This document shows, piece after piece, positions 1 through 5,927 of a DNA stretch of 5,927 nucleotides (within the stretch, counting starts at the first letter, position 1; each line of letters starts with the position of its first letter). The position numbers and the translations under genes are program-made. Origin of the DNA: Vitreoscilla sp. (GTDB lineage: Bacteria > Pseudomonadota > Gammaproteobacteria > Burkholderiales > Burkholderiaceae); contig JACMOG010000284.1 in assembly GCA_014378125.1 (NCBI GenBank), positions 1 to 5,927 on the forward strand. Direction: 5' to 3'. The notes below the pieces were generated by a model. It had not been told where the DNA came from. It did not search any database and was given only the letters and a program-made list of their open reading frames with translations.

Positions 1-90
1 CAGCTGCTCTCGCCGATGCTGGCAGCGCTGGCGATGAGCCTCAGTTCCGTTTCCGTGTTTGCCAACGCACTGCGCCTGCGCAAAGGCTAG
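1..90 (+). CDS. copA: Copper-translocating P1B-type ATPase, C-terminal end (partial)
   Basis: Only the last 29 codons and the TAG stop are inside the window. They read QLLSPMLAALAMSLSSVSVF and then a short basic tail ending RLRKG. This is the last membrane helix of heavy-metal P-type ATPases. The residues M12-S13-L14-S15-S16 fit the MxxSS signature of the eighth helix in the Cu+-exporting subgroup (P1B-1), whose members pump Cu(I) from the cytoplasm to the periplasm using ATP. The basic tail right after the helix is the usual end of CopA-like pumps. The remaining hallmarks (CPC, DKTGT, metal-binding domains) lie upstream of the window and cannot be seen. The gene is convergent with the chemoreceptor gene, with 25 bp between the two stop codons. 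The family assignment is firm. The symbol copA (actP in some genera) is an inference from the signature. Confidence 0.85.
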   Translation, partial: QLLSPMLAALAMSLSSVSVFANALRLRKG

Positions 91-110
91 CGCGCTGGCC
101 GCTTCGCGCT
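89..110. terminator. Possible hairpin between convergent genes
   Basis: AGCGCG (89-94) and CGCGCT (105-110) form a perfect 6-bp inverted repeat around a 10-nt loop, located between the convergent stop codons of the ATPase and chemoreceptor genes. It could help end transcription from either side. There is no real T-tract after it: the plus strand continues GACCATCAAAA, and the minus strand shows only a TTT a few bases away. It is therefore not a canonical intrinsic terminator and may be chance in GC-rich DNA. Confidence 0.25.
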
Positions 111-115
111 GACCA

Positions 116-1768
116 TCAAAACTGTTCCCATTCCTCGGTCGCGGCCGGGCGGGCTTGCGTGGTGGCGACGGGCGCCGCCTTGGGCTTGGCCGTAATGCGC
201 ACCGGGGCCGGCTTTTTCTTCGGCACGGCGGCACGCGCCGGCGGTGGTGCCGATGCGGCCCTCGCGCGCCGCGGCGCCGCGGCAGCGGCGGCCTGCTCGA
301 CCAGGACGGCGTGCTGTTGCGTGACCGTGTCCATCTCGCTGTCGGCCTGGTTGATTTGCTGGATGCTCATTTCCTGTTCCTGACCGGCCGAGCTGATCTC
401 ATCCATGATGTCGGTCACCAGTTTCACGCTGGCGACGATCTGGTCCATGGTGGTGCCGGCCTGGCCGACCAGTTTGCTGCCCGCTGCCACCTTCTCGACC
501 GAATCGCCGATCAGCAATTTGATCTCCTTCGATGCGACGGCCGAGCGCTGCGCCAGGGTGCGCACTTCGGACGCGACCACCGCAAAGCCGCGTCCCTGTT
601 CCCCTGCCCGCGCCGCCTCGACTGCCGCGTTCAGGGCCAGGATATTGGTCTGGAAGGCGATGCCGTCGATGACGCCGATGATATCGACGATCTTGGTTGC
701 CGATGCATTGATGGAGCCCATCGTATCGATCACCTGCGTCATGACGGCGCCGCCCTCGACGGCGACACCGGCGGCCGAGATGGCCAGGGCGTTGACCTGG
801 CGGGCCTTGTCGCTGTTTTGCCGGACGGTGGCCGTGAGTTCTTCCATCGACGCGGCGGTCTGCTGGAGATTGCTGGCCTGCTCTTCGGTGCGCTGGCTCA
901 GGTCGGCATTGCCGACGGCGATCTGCGACGAACCGGTGGCGATGGAGTCGGACGAATGGCGCACCTGGCCCACGATGGACGACAGGTTGTCGTTCATGCG
1001 CTTGAGCGCGCGCAGCAGCTGGCCGGCTTCGTCAGGATCGGACGAGTCGATGGCCGCGGTGAGGTTGCCCGACGCCACGGTCTCGGCGACTTCCACCGCG
1101 CGCGCGATGGGGCGCGTGATGGAGCGGGCGATGATCCAGGCCAGCAGCGCGCCGAGCGCCATGGCGCCGGCCAGCAGCGAGACGATCAGCACGCGCGAGC
1201 TGCGGAACACGTTGCTCGCCGCGGTGGCCGCCTTCACGCCGCCCTGGTTCTGGAAGTCCATGTCGGCGCGAACCGCCGACACGAGTTCGTTGAAATCCTT
1301 GTTGGCGGCGCCGAGGTACGACGCGGTCGCCTGGTCACGGTAGTCGGCATCGCTCGACGACAGCTGCACCTGCTTCAGGAGATCGTCGTAGTAGCGCTGC
1401 TGCGCGCCCCAGATGGCGTCGGCCAAGCGCTTTTCGTCTTCGCCGTCGATCATCGGGGCATAGACCTTCCATGCCTTGTCCGCGACGGCCTGCCGGGCGA
1501 CGATCGCCTTGAGCTGGTCGGCGATCTCCTCTGGCTTCGACGTCATCGTCAAGCGGGCCTGCGAGCGACGCACGTCGTACACCGCGATCGAGTATTGGCC
1601 AAGCGCGCTGGCCGACGGCAGCCAGTTCGTGGCCAGGTCGTCGGCCGCGTCGTTGACGCGCGACAGCGCCACCAAGGACGACACGCCCACGGTGAGTGTG
1701 AGTGCCAGCGCGCCTGCAAAGCCAAGAGCCAGACGAGGGGCAATCCGGAAGCGAGAGAGAAAGTTCAT
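116..1768 (-). CDS. Methyl-accepting chemotaxis protein (4HB sensor, xWxxF tail)
   Basis: A 550-residue inner-membrane chemoreceptor that would control CheA kinase through CheW. Order of parts: basic N-terminus; TM1 at about 13-35; a periplasmic domain at about 36-190 that resembles the four-helix-bundle (4HB_MCP) sensor, with NWLPS at 48-52; TM2 at about 193-213; a HAMP domain at about 214-268 starting RSITRPI; then the signalling helices. The hairpin tip is nearly invariant (about 363-410), with [19 protein letters not shown] including E384, R387 and E390. No indels from the usual 36-heptad type are apparent. The protein ends in EWEQF, a xWxxF pentapeptide of the kind that tethers CheR/CheB. 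The tail is odd: after LVEQ (489-492) the methylation helix passes into an alanine run and a basic, Pro/Ala-rich linker. The reading frame stays open upstream to 2464, but the conserved start [17 protein letters not shown] sets it at 1768. No Shine-Dalgarno is present; the bases before the ATG are CACTCCCCCCTC. The ligand is unknown. Confidence 0.95.
   Translation of the reverse strand: MNFLSRFRIAPRLALGFAGALALTLTVGVSSLVALSRVNDAADDLATNWLPSASALGQYSIAVYDVRRSQARLTMTSKPEEIADQLKAIVARQAVADKAWKVYAPMIDGEDEKRLADAIWGAQQRYYDDLLKQVQLSSSDADYRDQATASYLGAANKDFNELVSAVRADMDFQNQGGVKAATAASNVFRSSRVLIVSLLAGAMALGALLAWIIARSITRPIARAVEVAETVASGNLTAAIDSSDPDEAGQLLRALKRMNDNLSSIVGQVRHSSDSIATGSSQIAVGNADLSQRTEEQASNLQQTAASMEELTATVRQNSDKARQVNALAISAAGVAVEGGAVMTQVIDTMGSINASATKIVDIIGVIDGIAFQTNILALNAAVEAARAGEQGRGFAVVASEVRTLAQRSAVASKEIKLLIGDSVEKVAAGSKLVGQAGTTMDQIVASVKLVTDIMDEISSAGQEQEMSIQQINQADSEMDTVTQQHAVLVEQAAAAAAPRRARAASAPPPARAAVPKKKPAPVRITAKPKAAPVATTQARPAATEEWEQF
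268..283. repeat. Perfect 16-bp palindrome inside the chemoreceptor tail
   Basis: GCCGCGGCGCCGCGGC equals its own reverse complement and contains two CCGCGG sites. It lies in the codons for residues 496-501 (AAAPRR), exactly where the chemoreceptor helix changes into the flexible tail. Alanine and arginine codons in GC-rich DNA readily create such palindromes, so function is doubtful. Confidence 0.4.
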
Positions 1769-1824
1769 GAGGGGGGAGTGCGACGACGTCTGGGACCTGC
1801 GGAGATCCAGCCGCCACGGACCAT
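1765..1824 (-). other. Possible 19-codon leader ORF overlapping the chemoreceptor start
   Basis: Reading leftward from ATG at 1824-1822 gives [19 protein letters not shown] and then TGA at 1767-1765. The stop overlaps the chemoreceptor ATG (1768-1766) in the four-base ATGA arrangement that is common in translationally coupled genes. The chemoreceptor start has no Shine-Dalgarno of its own, so coupling would explain how it is initiated. The PRRRRTPP stretch is of a composition that can slow ribosomes. Against it: the ORF has no clear ribosome site either, its ATG lies in a hairpin loop, and short open frames are frequent at this base composition. A second in-frame ATG at 1851-1849 lies upstream of the predicted transcription start. 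Confidence 0.25.
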
Positions 1825-1832
1825 TCCGTGGC
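1813..1832 (-). promoter_or_regulatory. 8-bp hairpin at the predicted 5' end of the chemoreceptor mRNA
   Basis: GCCACGGA (1813-1820) and TCCGTGGC (1825-1832) are perfect inverted repeats with a 4-nt loop. The predicted sigma-28-type -10 element ends at 1840, so transcription should begin near 1833, one base before the stem. The mRNA would then start with this hairpin. A 5'-terminal stem usually protects RNA from 5'-end-dependent decay. As DNA, the same palindrome could instead be an operator. No T-tract follows, so it is not a terminator. The repeat is directly visible; its role is inferred. Confidence 0.5.
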
Positions 1833-1839
1833 TCGCGGT

Positions 1840-1866
1840 ATTTCGACTCATCCTGGGCGAACTTGA
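1840..1866 (-). promoter_or_regulatory. Sigma-28 (FliA)-type promoter for the chemoreceptor gene
   Basis: On the minus strand, TCAAGTTC (1866-1859) is followed by exactly 11 bases and then GTCGAAAT (1847-1840). The E. coli FliA consensus is TAAAGTTT-N11-GCCGATAA. The -35 half matches at 6 of 8 bases, and TCAAG is common at FliA promoters outside the enterics. The -10 half keeps the CGA core. The spacing is exact and the promoter points at a chemoreceptor gene, a typical late flagellar target. The leader from the predicted start (about 1833) to the ATG would be about 65 nt. Confidence 0.7.
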
Positions 1867-1911
1867 GCCGACTCCTGAACAAGCGCACAGTCGTAGCAAA
1901 CACGTAACAAT

Positions 1912-1936
1912 GCAAATGGGAATAGTTTTCATTTGC
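1912..1936. promoter_or_regulatory. Fur-box-like operator upstream of the siderophore receptor
   Basis: GCAAATG (1912-1918) and CATTTGC (1930-1936) are perfect inverted repeats centred on 1924. The inner bases extend the symmetry towards the proteobacterial Fur pattern ATGAGAAT-N-ATTCTCAT: the left half reads ATGGGAAT (7 of 8) and the right half GTTTTCAT (6 of 8). The site lies just upstream of and against the -10 element of the receptor promoter, where Fe-Fur would block RNA polymerase. It implies induction of the operon under iron limitation. Another regulator reading the same palindrome is possible but less likely given the gene content. Confidence 0.75.
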
Positions 1937-1945
1937 TTTTATACT
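1917..1945 (+). promoter_or_regulatory. Probable sigma-70 promoter of the siderophore operon
   Basis: TATACT at 1940-1945 matches 5 of 6 bases of the -10 consensus. With a 17-bp spacer the -35 position would be TGGGAA (1917-1922), a weak match lying inside the Fur-like palindrome. Transcription would begin near 1952, leaving a leader of only about 16 nt before the receptor start. The -10 element is the stronger half of the evidence. Confidence 0.5.
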
Positions 1946-1958
1946 GCGCCTGCCATTT

Positions 1959-1964
1959 GGAGGG
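1959..1964 (+). promoter_or_regulatory. Ribosome binding site of the siderophore receptor
   Basis: GGAGGG precedes the ATG at 1968 by 3-4 nt, which is short, and the alternative in-frame ATG at 1977 by 12-13 nt, which is long. The first ATG is preferred, giving MNDMIK before the hydrophobic signal core. The second would give MIKT and an equally good signal peptide, so the start is uncertain by three codons. Confidence 0.65.
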
Positions 1965-1967
1965 CAG

Positions 1968-4076
1968 ATGAACGACATGATCAAGACCGCCTGCGCGCTC
2001 GCCGCATCCGCCGCGCTGGGAACCGCTTTCGGCCAGGACGCTGCCACGGCACCGGCCGCCGCGGCCAGCGACAGCAGCACCAACGCGCAGAGCGTGGTGG
2101 TGTCCGCCAAGCGCGCCAACCGCGTCTCGAAGGGCGCCACGGGGCTGCCCATGGACGTGAAGGACACGCCGCAGACCATCAGCACCATCGATGCCGAGGA
2201 CATGAAGGACTTCGGCGCCACCGGCAGCAACGATGCGCTGCGCATGGGCACCGGCATCAACGTGGAGCAGTACGAGACCAACCGCGCGTCGTACAACTCG
2301 CGCGGCTTCGACATCCAGCTGACGCAGCTCGATGGCCTGGGCATGACCAACGACTGGGGCACCGTCGTCGGCCAGCAGGACACCTTCCTGTTCGAGCGCA
2401 TCGAGCTGATCCGCGGCGCCAACGGCCTGCTCACCGGCGTGGGCAACGCCTCTGGCACGATCAACTACGTGCGCAAGCGCCCCACCAACACGGACGGCGG
2501 CGAGATCGACCTGGGCGGCGGGTCGTGGAACAACGTCCGCGCCGCGATCGACTACAACAAGGTGCTGACCAGCGACGGCTCGTGGGCCGCGCGAGTGGTG
2601 GCCACGCACGACGACGGCGACTCCTACCTGCGCGCGCTGCACGACAGGAAGACCAACCTGTACGGCGTGGTGGACGGCCAGATCGGCGAGCACGGCGTGC
2701 TCACCTTCGGCGCCTCGTACGAGGACGCGCGCCAGGAGTCGCCGATGTGGGGCGCCCTCACGTTCGTGCGCACCGACGGCACGCAGGCCGACTTCCCCGT
2801 GTCGTCGTCAACGTCGCAGGACTGGACGTACTGGAACACCAGGACGCGCACCGCGTTCGTGGAATACGCGCACGACCTGGGCGCCGGCTGGGAGGCCAAG
2901 TTCACCTACAACCACCACGACACCGACCAGCAGACGAAGATCTTCTACGCGTACGTGCCCACGGCGGACGGCGCGCTGAACCCGGACAACACCGGCCTGG
3001 TGGGCTGGCCCTACGCATCGCACGACATCACGCACAACGACATCTTCGACGCCAACGTCAGCGGCAAGTTGAGCGCGTTCGGCGGCAGGCACGAGGTGCT
3101 GGTGGGAATCAGCCGCGCGCGCGCCTCCAGCAACACCGACATCTACCCGTTCGACGACAACGACATCGGCCAGCCGTTGCCCGCGTTCCCGTACGGCGGC
3201 GACGTGTATCCCGAGCCGGACTTCGGCCCGGCCCAACGCGACAGCCAGGGCAAGCAGACACTCACCCGCCTTTACGGCGTGACACGCATCGCCGTCACGG
3301 ACACGGTCAAGGGCATCGTCGGCCTCAACGCGGTGCAACTGCGCCGCGCGGGCAGCTCCATCTACGGCGGCGGCGGCGTGCTCGACCCGAAGGCCAGCAA
3401 GGTGAGCCCGTACCTGGGCGCCACCTGGGACGTGACCCAGGACACGCTGGCCTACGTGTCGTGGTCGGACATCTTCCAGAGCGCCGACCAGAGCGACATC
3501 CACGACAACATCCTGGCGCCGGTGCGCGGCGTCAACCTCGAGACCGGCATCAAGTCGGACTGGCTGGATCGCAAGCTTCTCACCACGTTCGCGCTGTACC
3601 AGGCGCAGGAGAACGGCCTGCCCACCTATGGCGGCATGATCGGCGACAAGTACTGGTACTTCGCGCAGGACACCAGGTCGCGGGGCTTCGAGGCGGAGGC
3701 CACCGGCAAGCTCGGCGCCGACGCCAAGGTGACGCTGGGCTTCGCGCACGTCACCTTGACGGGCCCGGACGGCCACGACGCCGCGCCCTGGGTACCGCGC
3801 AACACCGCCAAGGCACTGTTCAGCACGCGCGTGGCCGCGTTGCCCGCCCTGCGCGTGGGCGTGGACGGCCGCTGGCAGTCCGCCGTGCAGAACGGCGCGC
3901 GCCAGGGCGCCTACACGGTGGCCGACGTCTTCGCCTCCTGGGAGCTCACGTCCAAGGCCACGCTGCGGCTGAACATCGACAACCTGTTCGACAAGAAGTA
4001 CATCACCGGCGTCGAGTACGGCGGCTTCTACGGCGCGCCCACCAACGGCGGGATGTCGCTCGAGTACAAGCTCTGA
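1968..4076 (+). CDS. TonB-dependent siderophore receptor (FhuE/FpvA-like, no signalling domain)
   Basis: A 702-residue outer-membrane receptor for TonB/ExbBD-driven uptake of a ferric siderophore. The signal peptide spans about 1-22 (IK, then an Ala-rich core, likely cut after AFG). A linker of about 18 residues leads to the TonB-box-like SVVVSA at 42-47. The plug domain follows (about 62-172), with DTPQTISTI (67-75), [15 protein letters not shown] (112-126), [20 protein letters not shown] (143-162) and [11 protein letters not shown] (163-173), all typical of the siderophore-receptor family. The rest is beta-barrel, ending [13 protein letters not shown] and SLEYKL. There is no N-terminal signalling domain, so it should not drive a FecIR-type regulator. 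The last residue is Leu, where barrels usually end in an aromatic residue. Four arginines (227, 292, 374, 570) use AGG, which is expected to be rare in such GC-rich genomes. It is the first gene of the operon, 22 bp before the next. Family is sure; the siderophore cannot be named, though a hydroxamate is plausible from the FhuE/FpvA-like plug. Confidence 0.95.
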   Translation: MNDMIKTACALAASAALGTAFGQDAATAPAAAASDSSTNAQSVVVSAKRANRVSKGATGLPMDVKDTPQTISTIDAEDMKDFGATGSNDALRMGTGINVEQYETNRASYNSRGFDIQLTQLDGLGMTNDWGTVVGQQDTFLFERIELIRGANGLLTGVGNASGTINYVRKRPTNTDGGEIDLGGGSWNNVRAAIDYNKVLTSDGSWAARVVATHDDGDSYLRALHDRKTNLYGVVDGQIGEHGVLTFGASYEDARQESPMWGALTFVRTDGTQADFPVSSSTSQDWTYWNTRTRTAFVEYAHDLGAGWEAKFTYNHHDTDQQTKIFYAYVPTADGALNPDNTGLVGWPYASHDITHNDIFDANVSGKLSAFGGRHEVLVGISRARASSNTDIYPFDDNDIGQPLPAFPYGGDVYPEPDFGPAQRDSQGKQTLTRLYGVTRIAVTDTVKGIVGLNAVQLRRAGSSIYGGGGVLDPKASKVSPYLGATWDVTQDTLAYVSWSDIFQSADQSDIHDNILAPVRGVNLETGIKSDWLDRKLLTTFALYQAQENGLPTYGGMIGDKYWYFAQDTRSRGFEAEATGKLGADAKVTLGFAHVTLTGPDGHDAAPWVPRNTAKALFSTRVAALPALRVGVDGRWQSAVQNGARQGAYTVADVFASWELTSKATLRLNIDNLFDKKYITGVEYGGFYGAPTNGGMSLEYKL

Positions 4077-4098
4077 CGGCTATCCTGCGAGCCAGCCC

Positions 4099-4419
4099 AT
4101 GATCATCGCGCCCGCCCACACACCCTCGTCTTCCGCGCGGCGACGCCTCGCCATCGTTTCCCGTGTCGTCGCCGCCCTCGGCGGCGGGTGGGTGTTCGCG
4201 TGGGGCTTCGTCATGCTGGCGCTGGCGCTGGGGCGGCGCGCCGGGCTGTCGTATGCCGGCGCGCAGACGCTGGCCTGGCTGCTGGTGTTCCCGGTGTACG
4301 CCACCGCCGTCTGCGGGTCGTTCGCCGCATCCAGCGGCGCGCGGGTGTGGGCGGTGCTGGCGGGCGGCGGCCTGGCGATGACGGGCGCCGGCTGGTGGCT
4401 GATGCGCGTTGGGGCCTGA
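4099..4419 (+). CDS. Small DUF3649-like inner-membrane protein of siderophore operons
   Basis: A 106-residue membrane protein. A basic N-terminal stretch (RRR at 14-16) precedes three likely helices at about 20-45, 55-77 and 82-102. The first begins VSRVVAALGGGWVFAWG, and the pattern SRV-AA-GG followed by a second helix with VYATAVCGSFAA resembles DUF3649 proteins, which are often found beside TonB siderophore receptors and PepSY proteins. The family call is from memory of the pattern and moderately sure. It has no enzyme motif. Its single cysteine (C72) and lack of histidine outside the N-terminal tail (H7) argue against it being a haem or metal carrier. A helper or subunit of the PepSY protein encoded next is an inference from gene order. 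It follows the receptor stop by 22 bp and ends 4 bp before the next gene. No clear Shine-Dalgarno precedes the ATG, and no other in-frame start lies near the first helix, so 4099 is the best choice. Confidence 0.8.
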   Translation: MIIAPAHTPSSSARRRLAIVSRVVAALGGGWVFAWGFVMLALALGRRAGLSYAGAQTLAWLLVFPVYATAVCGSFAASSGARVWAVLAGGGLAMTGAGWWLMRVGA

Positions 4420-4423
4420 CGCG

Positions 4424-5927
4424 ATGTTCCCGAACTTCCGCCTCTCGATGACGTGGCTGCACACGTGGTTCGGCCTCGTGCTGGGCTACGTGCTGATCGT
4501 CGTGTTCTTCTTCGGCACGCTGTCGGTGTTCGACCGCGAATTCGACCGCTGGGCGATCCCGCAGACGCGCTTCGCGCCGCAGCCCATCCCGTCGTTCGAC
4601 GCGATGCTGCGCCCGATCTTCGACCACATGGCGCCCGAGCCCGCCGATCTGGAGGCGCTGCGCCGGCGCAGCGGCGGCACGCTGCCCAAGCTGACGCCCG
4701 TCGAATGGACGGCCTACACCACGCATCGCGACCCGGTGCTGTCGCTGTACACGGAATACGCGGTGGGCAACGACGCCGACAAGCCCGACGAAGAGATCTA
4801 CGCACACGCCACCATCGACCCGCGCGACGGCCGTCAACTGGCCGGCGACCCGCTCAAGATCGGCAGCGAGTTCTTCTATCCGATGCACATCGGCCTGCAC
4901 CTCACGTGGATGGGCGTGGGCTACTGGATCGTGGGGCTGTCGGCGCTGGCGATGCTTTGCGCGCTCGTCTCAGGCGTGGTGATCCACCGCCGCCTCTTTC
5001 GCGAGTTCTTCACGCTGCGCCCGCGCAAGCACGTGCAGCGCAGCACGCTGGACCTGCACAACCTCACCGGCGTCGCCGCGCTGCCGTTCCACTTCTTCTT
5101 CGCGTTGACGGGGCTCACCATCTTCGCGGGCATCTACTTCCCGGTCTCGGAGACGATGCTCAAGCCGCAGGCGCAGGCGGCGCTGGTGGCCCAGGCCACC
5201 GAACGCGGCCTGCCCGCCAAGGCCGCGGGCGTGACGGCGCCGCTGGCCTCGGTGGACGCGATGGTGGCCGAGGCGCAGCGCCGCTGGGCCGCGCGCGGCA
5301 TGCCCGGCGACGTCGGCATGGTGGAGGTGCAGCACGTGGGCGACCGCAACAGCGTCGTGGCCGTCTACCGCGCGGGGAGCGACCGCGTGGCGCTGCTGGG
5401 TCAGGCCATCCTCTTCGAGGGCACGACGGGGCGCGTGTTGCACGAGGAGCCGCCCGCCACCGTGGTCACCGGTATCAACGACTTCCTCACCGGCCTGCAC
5501 CTGCAGCAGTTCGATCACTGGCTGCTGCGCTGGTTCTACGTGGTGGGCGGCCTCGCCGGCTGCGCCTGCATCGTGACGGGCTTCCTGTTCTTCGTGGAGA
5601 AGCGCAAGCGCCAGCACGCCAAGGTTGGCCTCGGCGGCGCACGCTGGGCCGACGCCTTCGCCGTGGCCACGGTCACCGGCATGCTGGGCGCGACGCTGGC
5701 GATGCTGGTGGCCAATCGCCTGTTGCCCGACGAACTGGTGGGCCGCAACGAATGGGAGCAGCGCGTGTTCTGGGGCGCGTGGCTCGTCGCCTTGCTGCAC
5801 GCCGCCTGGCGCAGCGCGCCGATCCGACTCGGCAAGGCATCGCCGGCCTGGCACGAGCAGTGCGTCGGCGTGGCCGTGCTGGCCCTCGCGGCCGTCCTGC
5901 TCGACGCCGTGACCACCGGCGACCACC
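4424..5927 (+). CDS. PepSY-associated membrane protein, FoxB/PiuB-like probable ferrisiderophore reductase (partial, 3' end outside)
   Basis: An open frame of 501 codons running off the window end. It begins MFPNFRLSMTWLHTWFGLVL, the typical opening of PepSY_TM proteins. Likely helices: about 14-36, 163-187, 213-240, 367-392, 411-430, 446-462 and 481-496. Two periplasmic segments lie between the first four, at about 38-160 and 241-366; the second includes a PepSY-like part ending in LFEGTTGRVLH. Histidines near helix ends include H13, H155, H159 (PMHIGLHL), H188, H212 and H223 (LHNLTGVAALPFHFFF), H359 and H365 (GLHLQQFDHW). FoxB of Pseudomonas aeruginosa is a haem-containing inner-membrane siderophore reductase of this family, so electron transfer to a ferric siderophore is the likely job; the haem-ligand assignment is inferred. 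At least three helices follow the usual four-helix core, and others may lie past the window. The ATG is 4 bp after the preceding stop. GGGG at 4411-4414 may serve as a weak ribosome site, so coupling is likely. Confidence 0.88.
   Translation, partial: MFPNFRLSMTWLHTWFGLVLGYVLIVVFFFGTLSVFDREFDRWAIPQTRFAPQPIPSFDAMLRPIFDHMAPEPADLEALRRRSGGTLPKLTPVEWTAYTTHRDPVLSLYTEYAVGNDADKPDEEIYAHATIDPRDGRQLAGDPLKIGSEFFYPMHIGLHLTWMGVGYWIVGLSALAMLCALVSGVVIHRRLFREFFTLRPRKHVQRSTLDLHNLTGVAALPFHFFFALTGLTIFAGIYFPVSETMLKPQAQAALVAQATERGLPAKAAGVTAPLASVDAMVAEAQRRWAARGMPGDVGMVEVQHVGDRNSVVAVYRAGSDRVALLGQAILFEGTTGRVLHEEPPATVVTGINDFLTGLHLQQFDHWLLRWFYVVGGLAGCACIVTGFLFFVEKRKRQHAKVGLGGARWADAFAVATVTGMLGATLAMLVANRLLPDELVGRNEWEQRVFWGAWLVALLHAAWRSAPIRLGKASPAWHEQCVGVAVLALAAVLLDAVTTGDH

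Noticed and set aside
1813..1832. Intrinsic terminator reading of the leader hairpin
   Set aside because: No T-tract follows the stem on either strand.
1769..2464. Extension of the chemoreceptor frame upstream to an ATG at 2464
   Set aside because: The extra 232 codons are antisense to the siderophore receptor and cross both promoters. The conserved receptor N-terminus starts at 1768.
2808..3776. A 322-codon minus-strand frame inside the siderophore receptor gene
   Set aside because: Low-complexity Val/Ala/Arg-rich product lying opposite a well-supported gene; a GC shadow.
155..4102. A 1315-codon open frame on the plus strand crossing the chemoreceptor, the control region and the receptor
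   Set aside because: It is antisense to the chemoreceptor and out of frame with the receptor. Its product is Arg/His/Gly-rich without any domain. Long shadow frames are expected at this GC content.
4080..4900. Several minus-strand frames of 150-240 codons opposite the DUF3649-like and PepSY genes
   Set aside because: They overlap one another in different frames and are Arg/Pro/Ala-rich without domains. The plus strand carries the real genes.
4970..5926. A 318-codon minus-strand frame opposite the PepSY gene
   Set aside because: His/Ala/Arg-rich product with no recognisable domain. The plus-strand frame has clear membrane helices and family motifs.
1..5927. CRISPR arrays, tRNA or rRNA genes, insertion sequences, phage genes
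   Set aside because: No regularly spaced repeats, tRNA-like cloverleaf sequences, transposase motifs or terminal repeats were seen on either strand.

Overview
The window is GC-rich DNA with strong G/C preference at third codon positions. The protein content (a xWxxF-tailed methyl-accepting chemotaxis protein, a Cu+-ATPase, and a TonB receptor followed by DUF3649 and PepSY proteins) suggests a motile, Gram-negative betaproteobacterium, probably of the order Burkholderiales and perhaps the Massilia/Duganella group of Oxalobacteraceae. That placement is inferred from protein style, not from a marker gene.

Layout. (1) 1-90, plus strand: the last 29 codons of a copper-exporting P1B-type ATPase, recognised from its final membrane helix with the MxxSS signature. 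(2) 116-1768, minus strand: a complete methyl-accepting chemotaxis protein of 550 residues, convergent with the ATPase gene and separated from it by 25 bp. (3) 1769-1967: a 199-bp divergent control region. It holds a good sigma-28-type promoter for the chemoreceptor, a perfect 8-bp hairpin at the predicted 5' end of its mRNA, a possible 19-codon leader ORF whose stop overlaps the chemoreceptor start, and, on the other side, a Fur-box-like palindrome over the promoter of the iron genes. (4) 1968-4076, plus strand: a complete TonB-dependent siderophore receptor of 702 residues. (5) 4099-4419: a small three-helix membrane protein of the DUF3649 type. (6) 4424 to the window end: a PepSY-associated membrane protein of the FoxB/PiuB kind, still open at residue 501 where the window stops. 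There is no gene-free stretch longer than 199 bp.

How the parts work together. Genes 4-6 are tightly spaced and co-directional, and read as one iron-repressed operon. The receptor would bring a ferric siderophore across the outer membrane with TonB energy. The PepSY protein would probably reduce the ferric siderophore at the inner membrane to release iron, as shown for FoxB. The small protein has no known role but keeps the same company in other genomes. The chemoreceptor appears to belong to the flagellar sigma-28 regulon. No chemotaxis gene adjoins it here, so it looks like an orphan receptor that acts through chemosensory proteins encoded elsewhere.

Nothing in the window is a clearly undescribed system. 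The parts most worth following up are the compact leader of the chemoreceptor mRNA, the shortened methylation helix and basic tail of the chemoreceptor, and the small protein in the siderophore operon.
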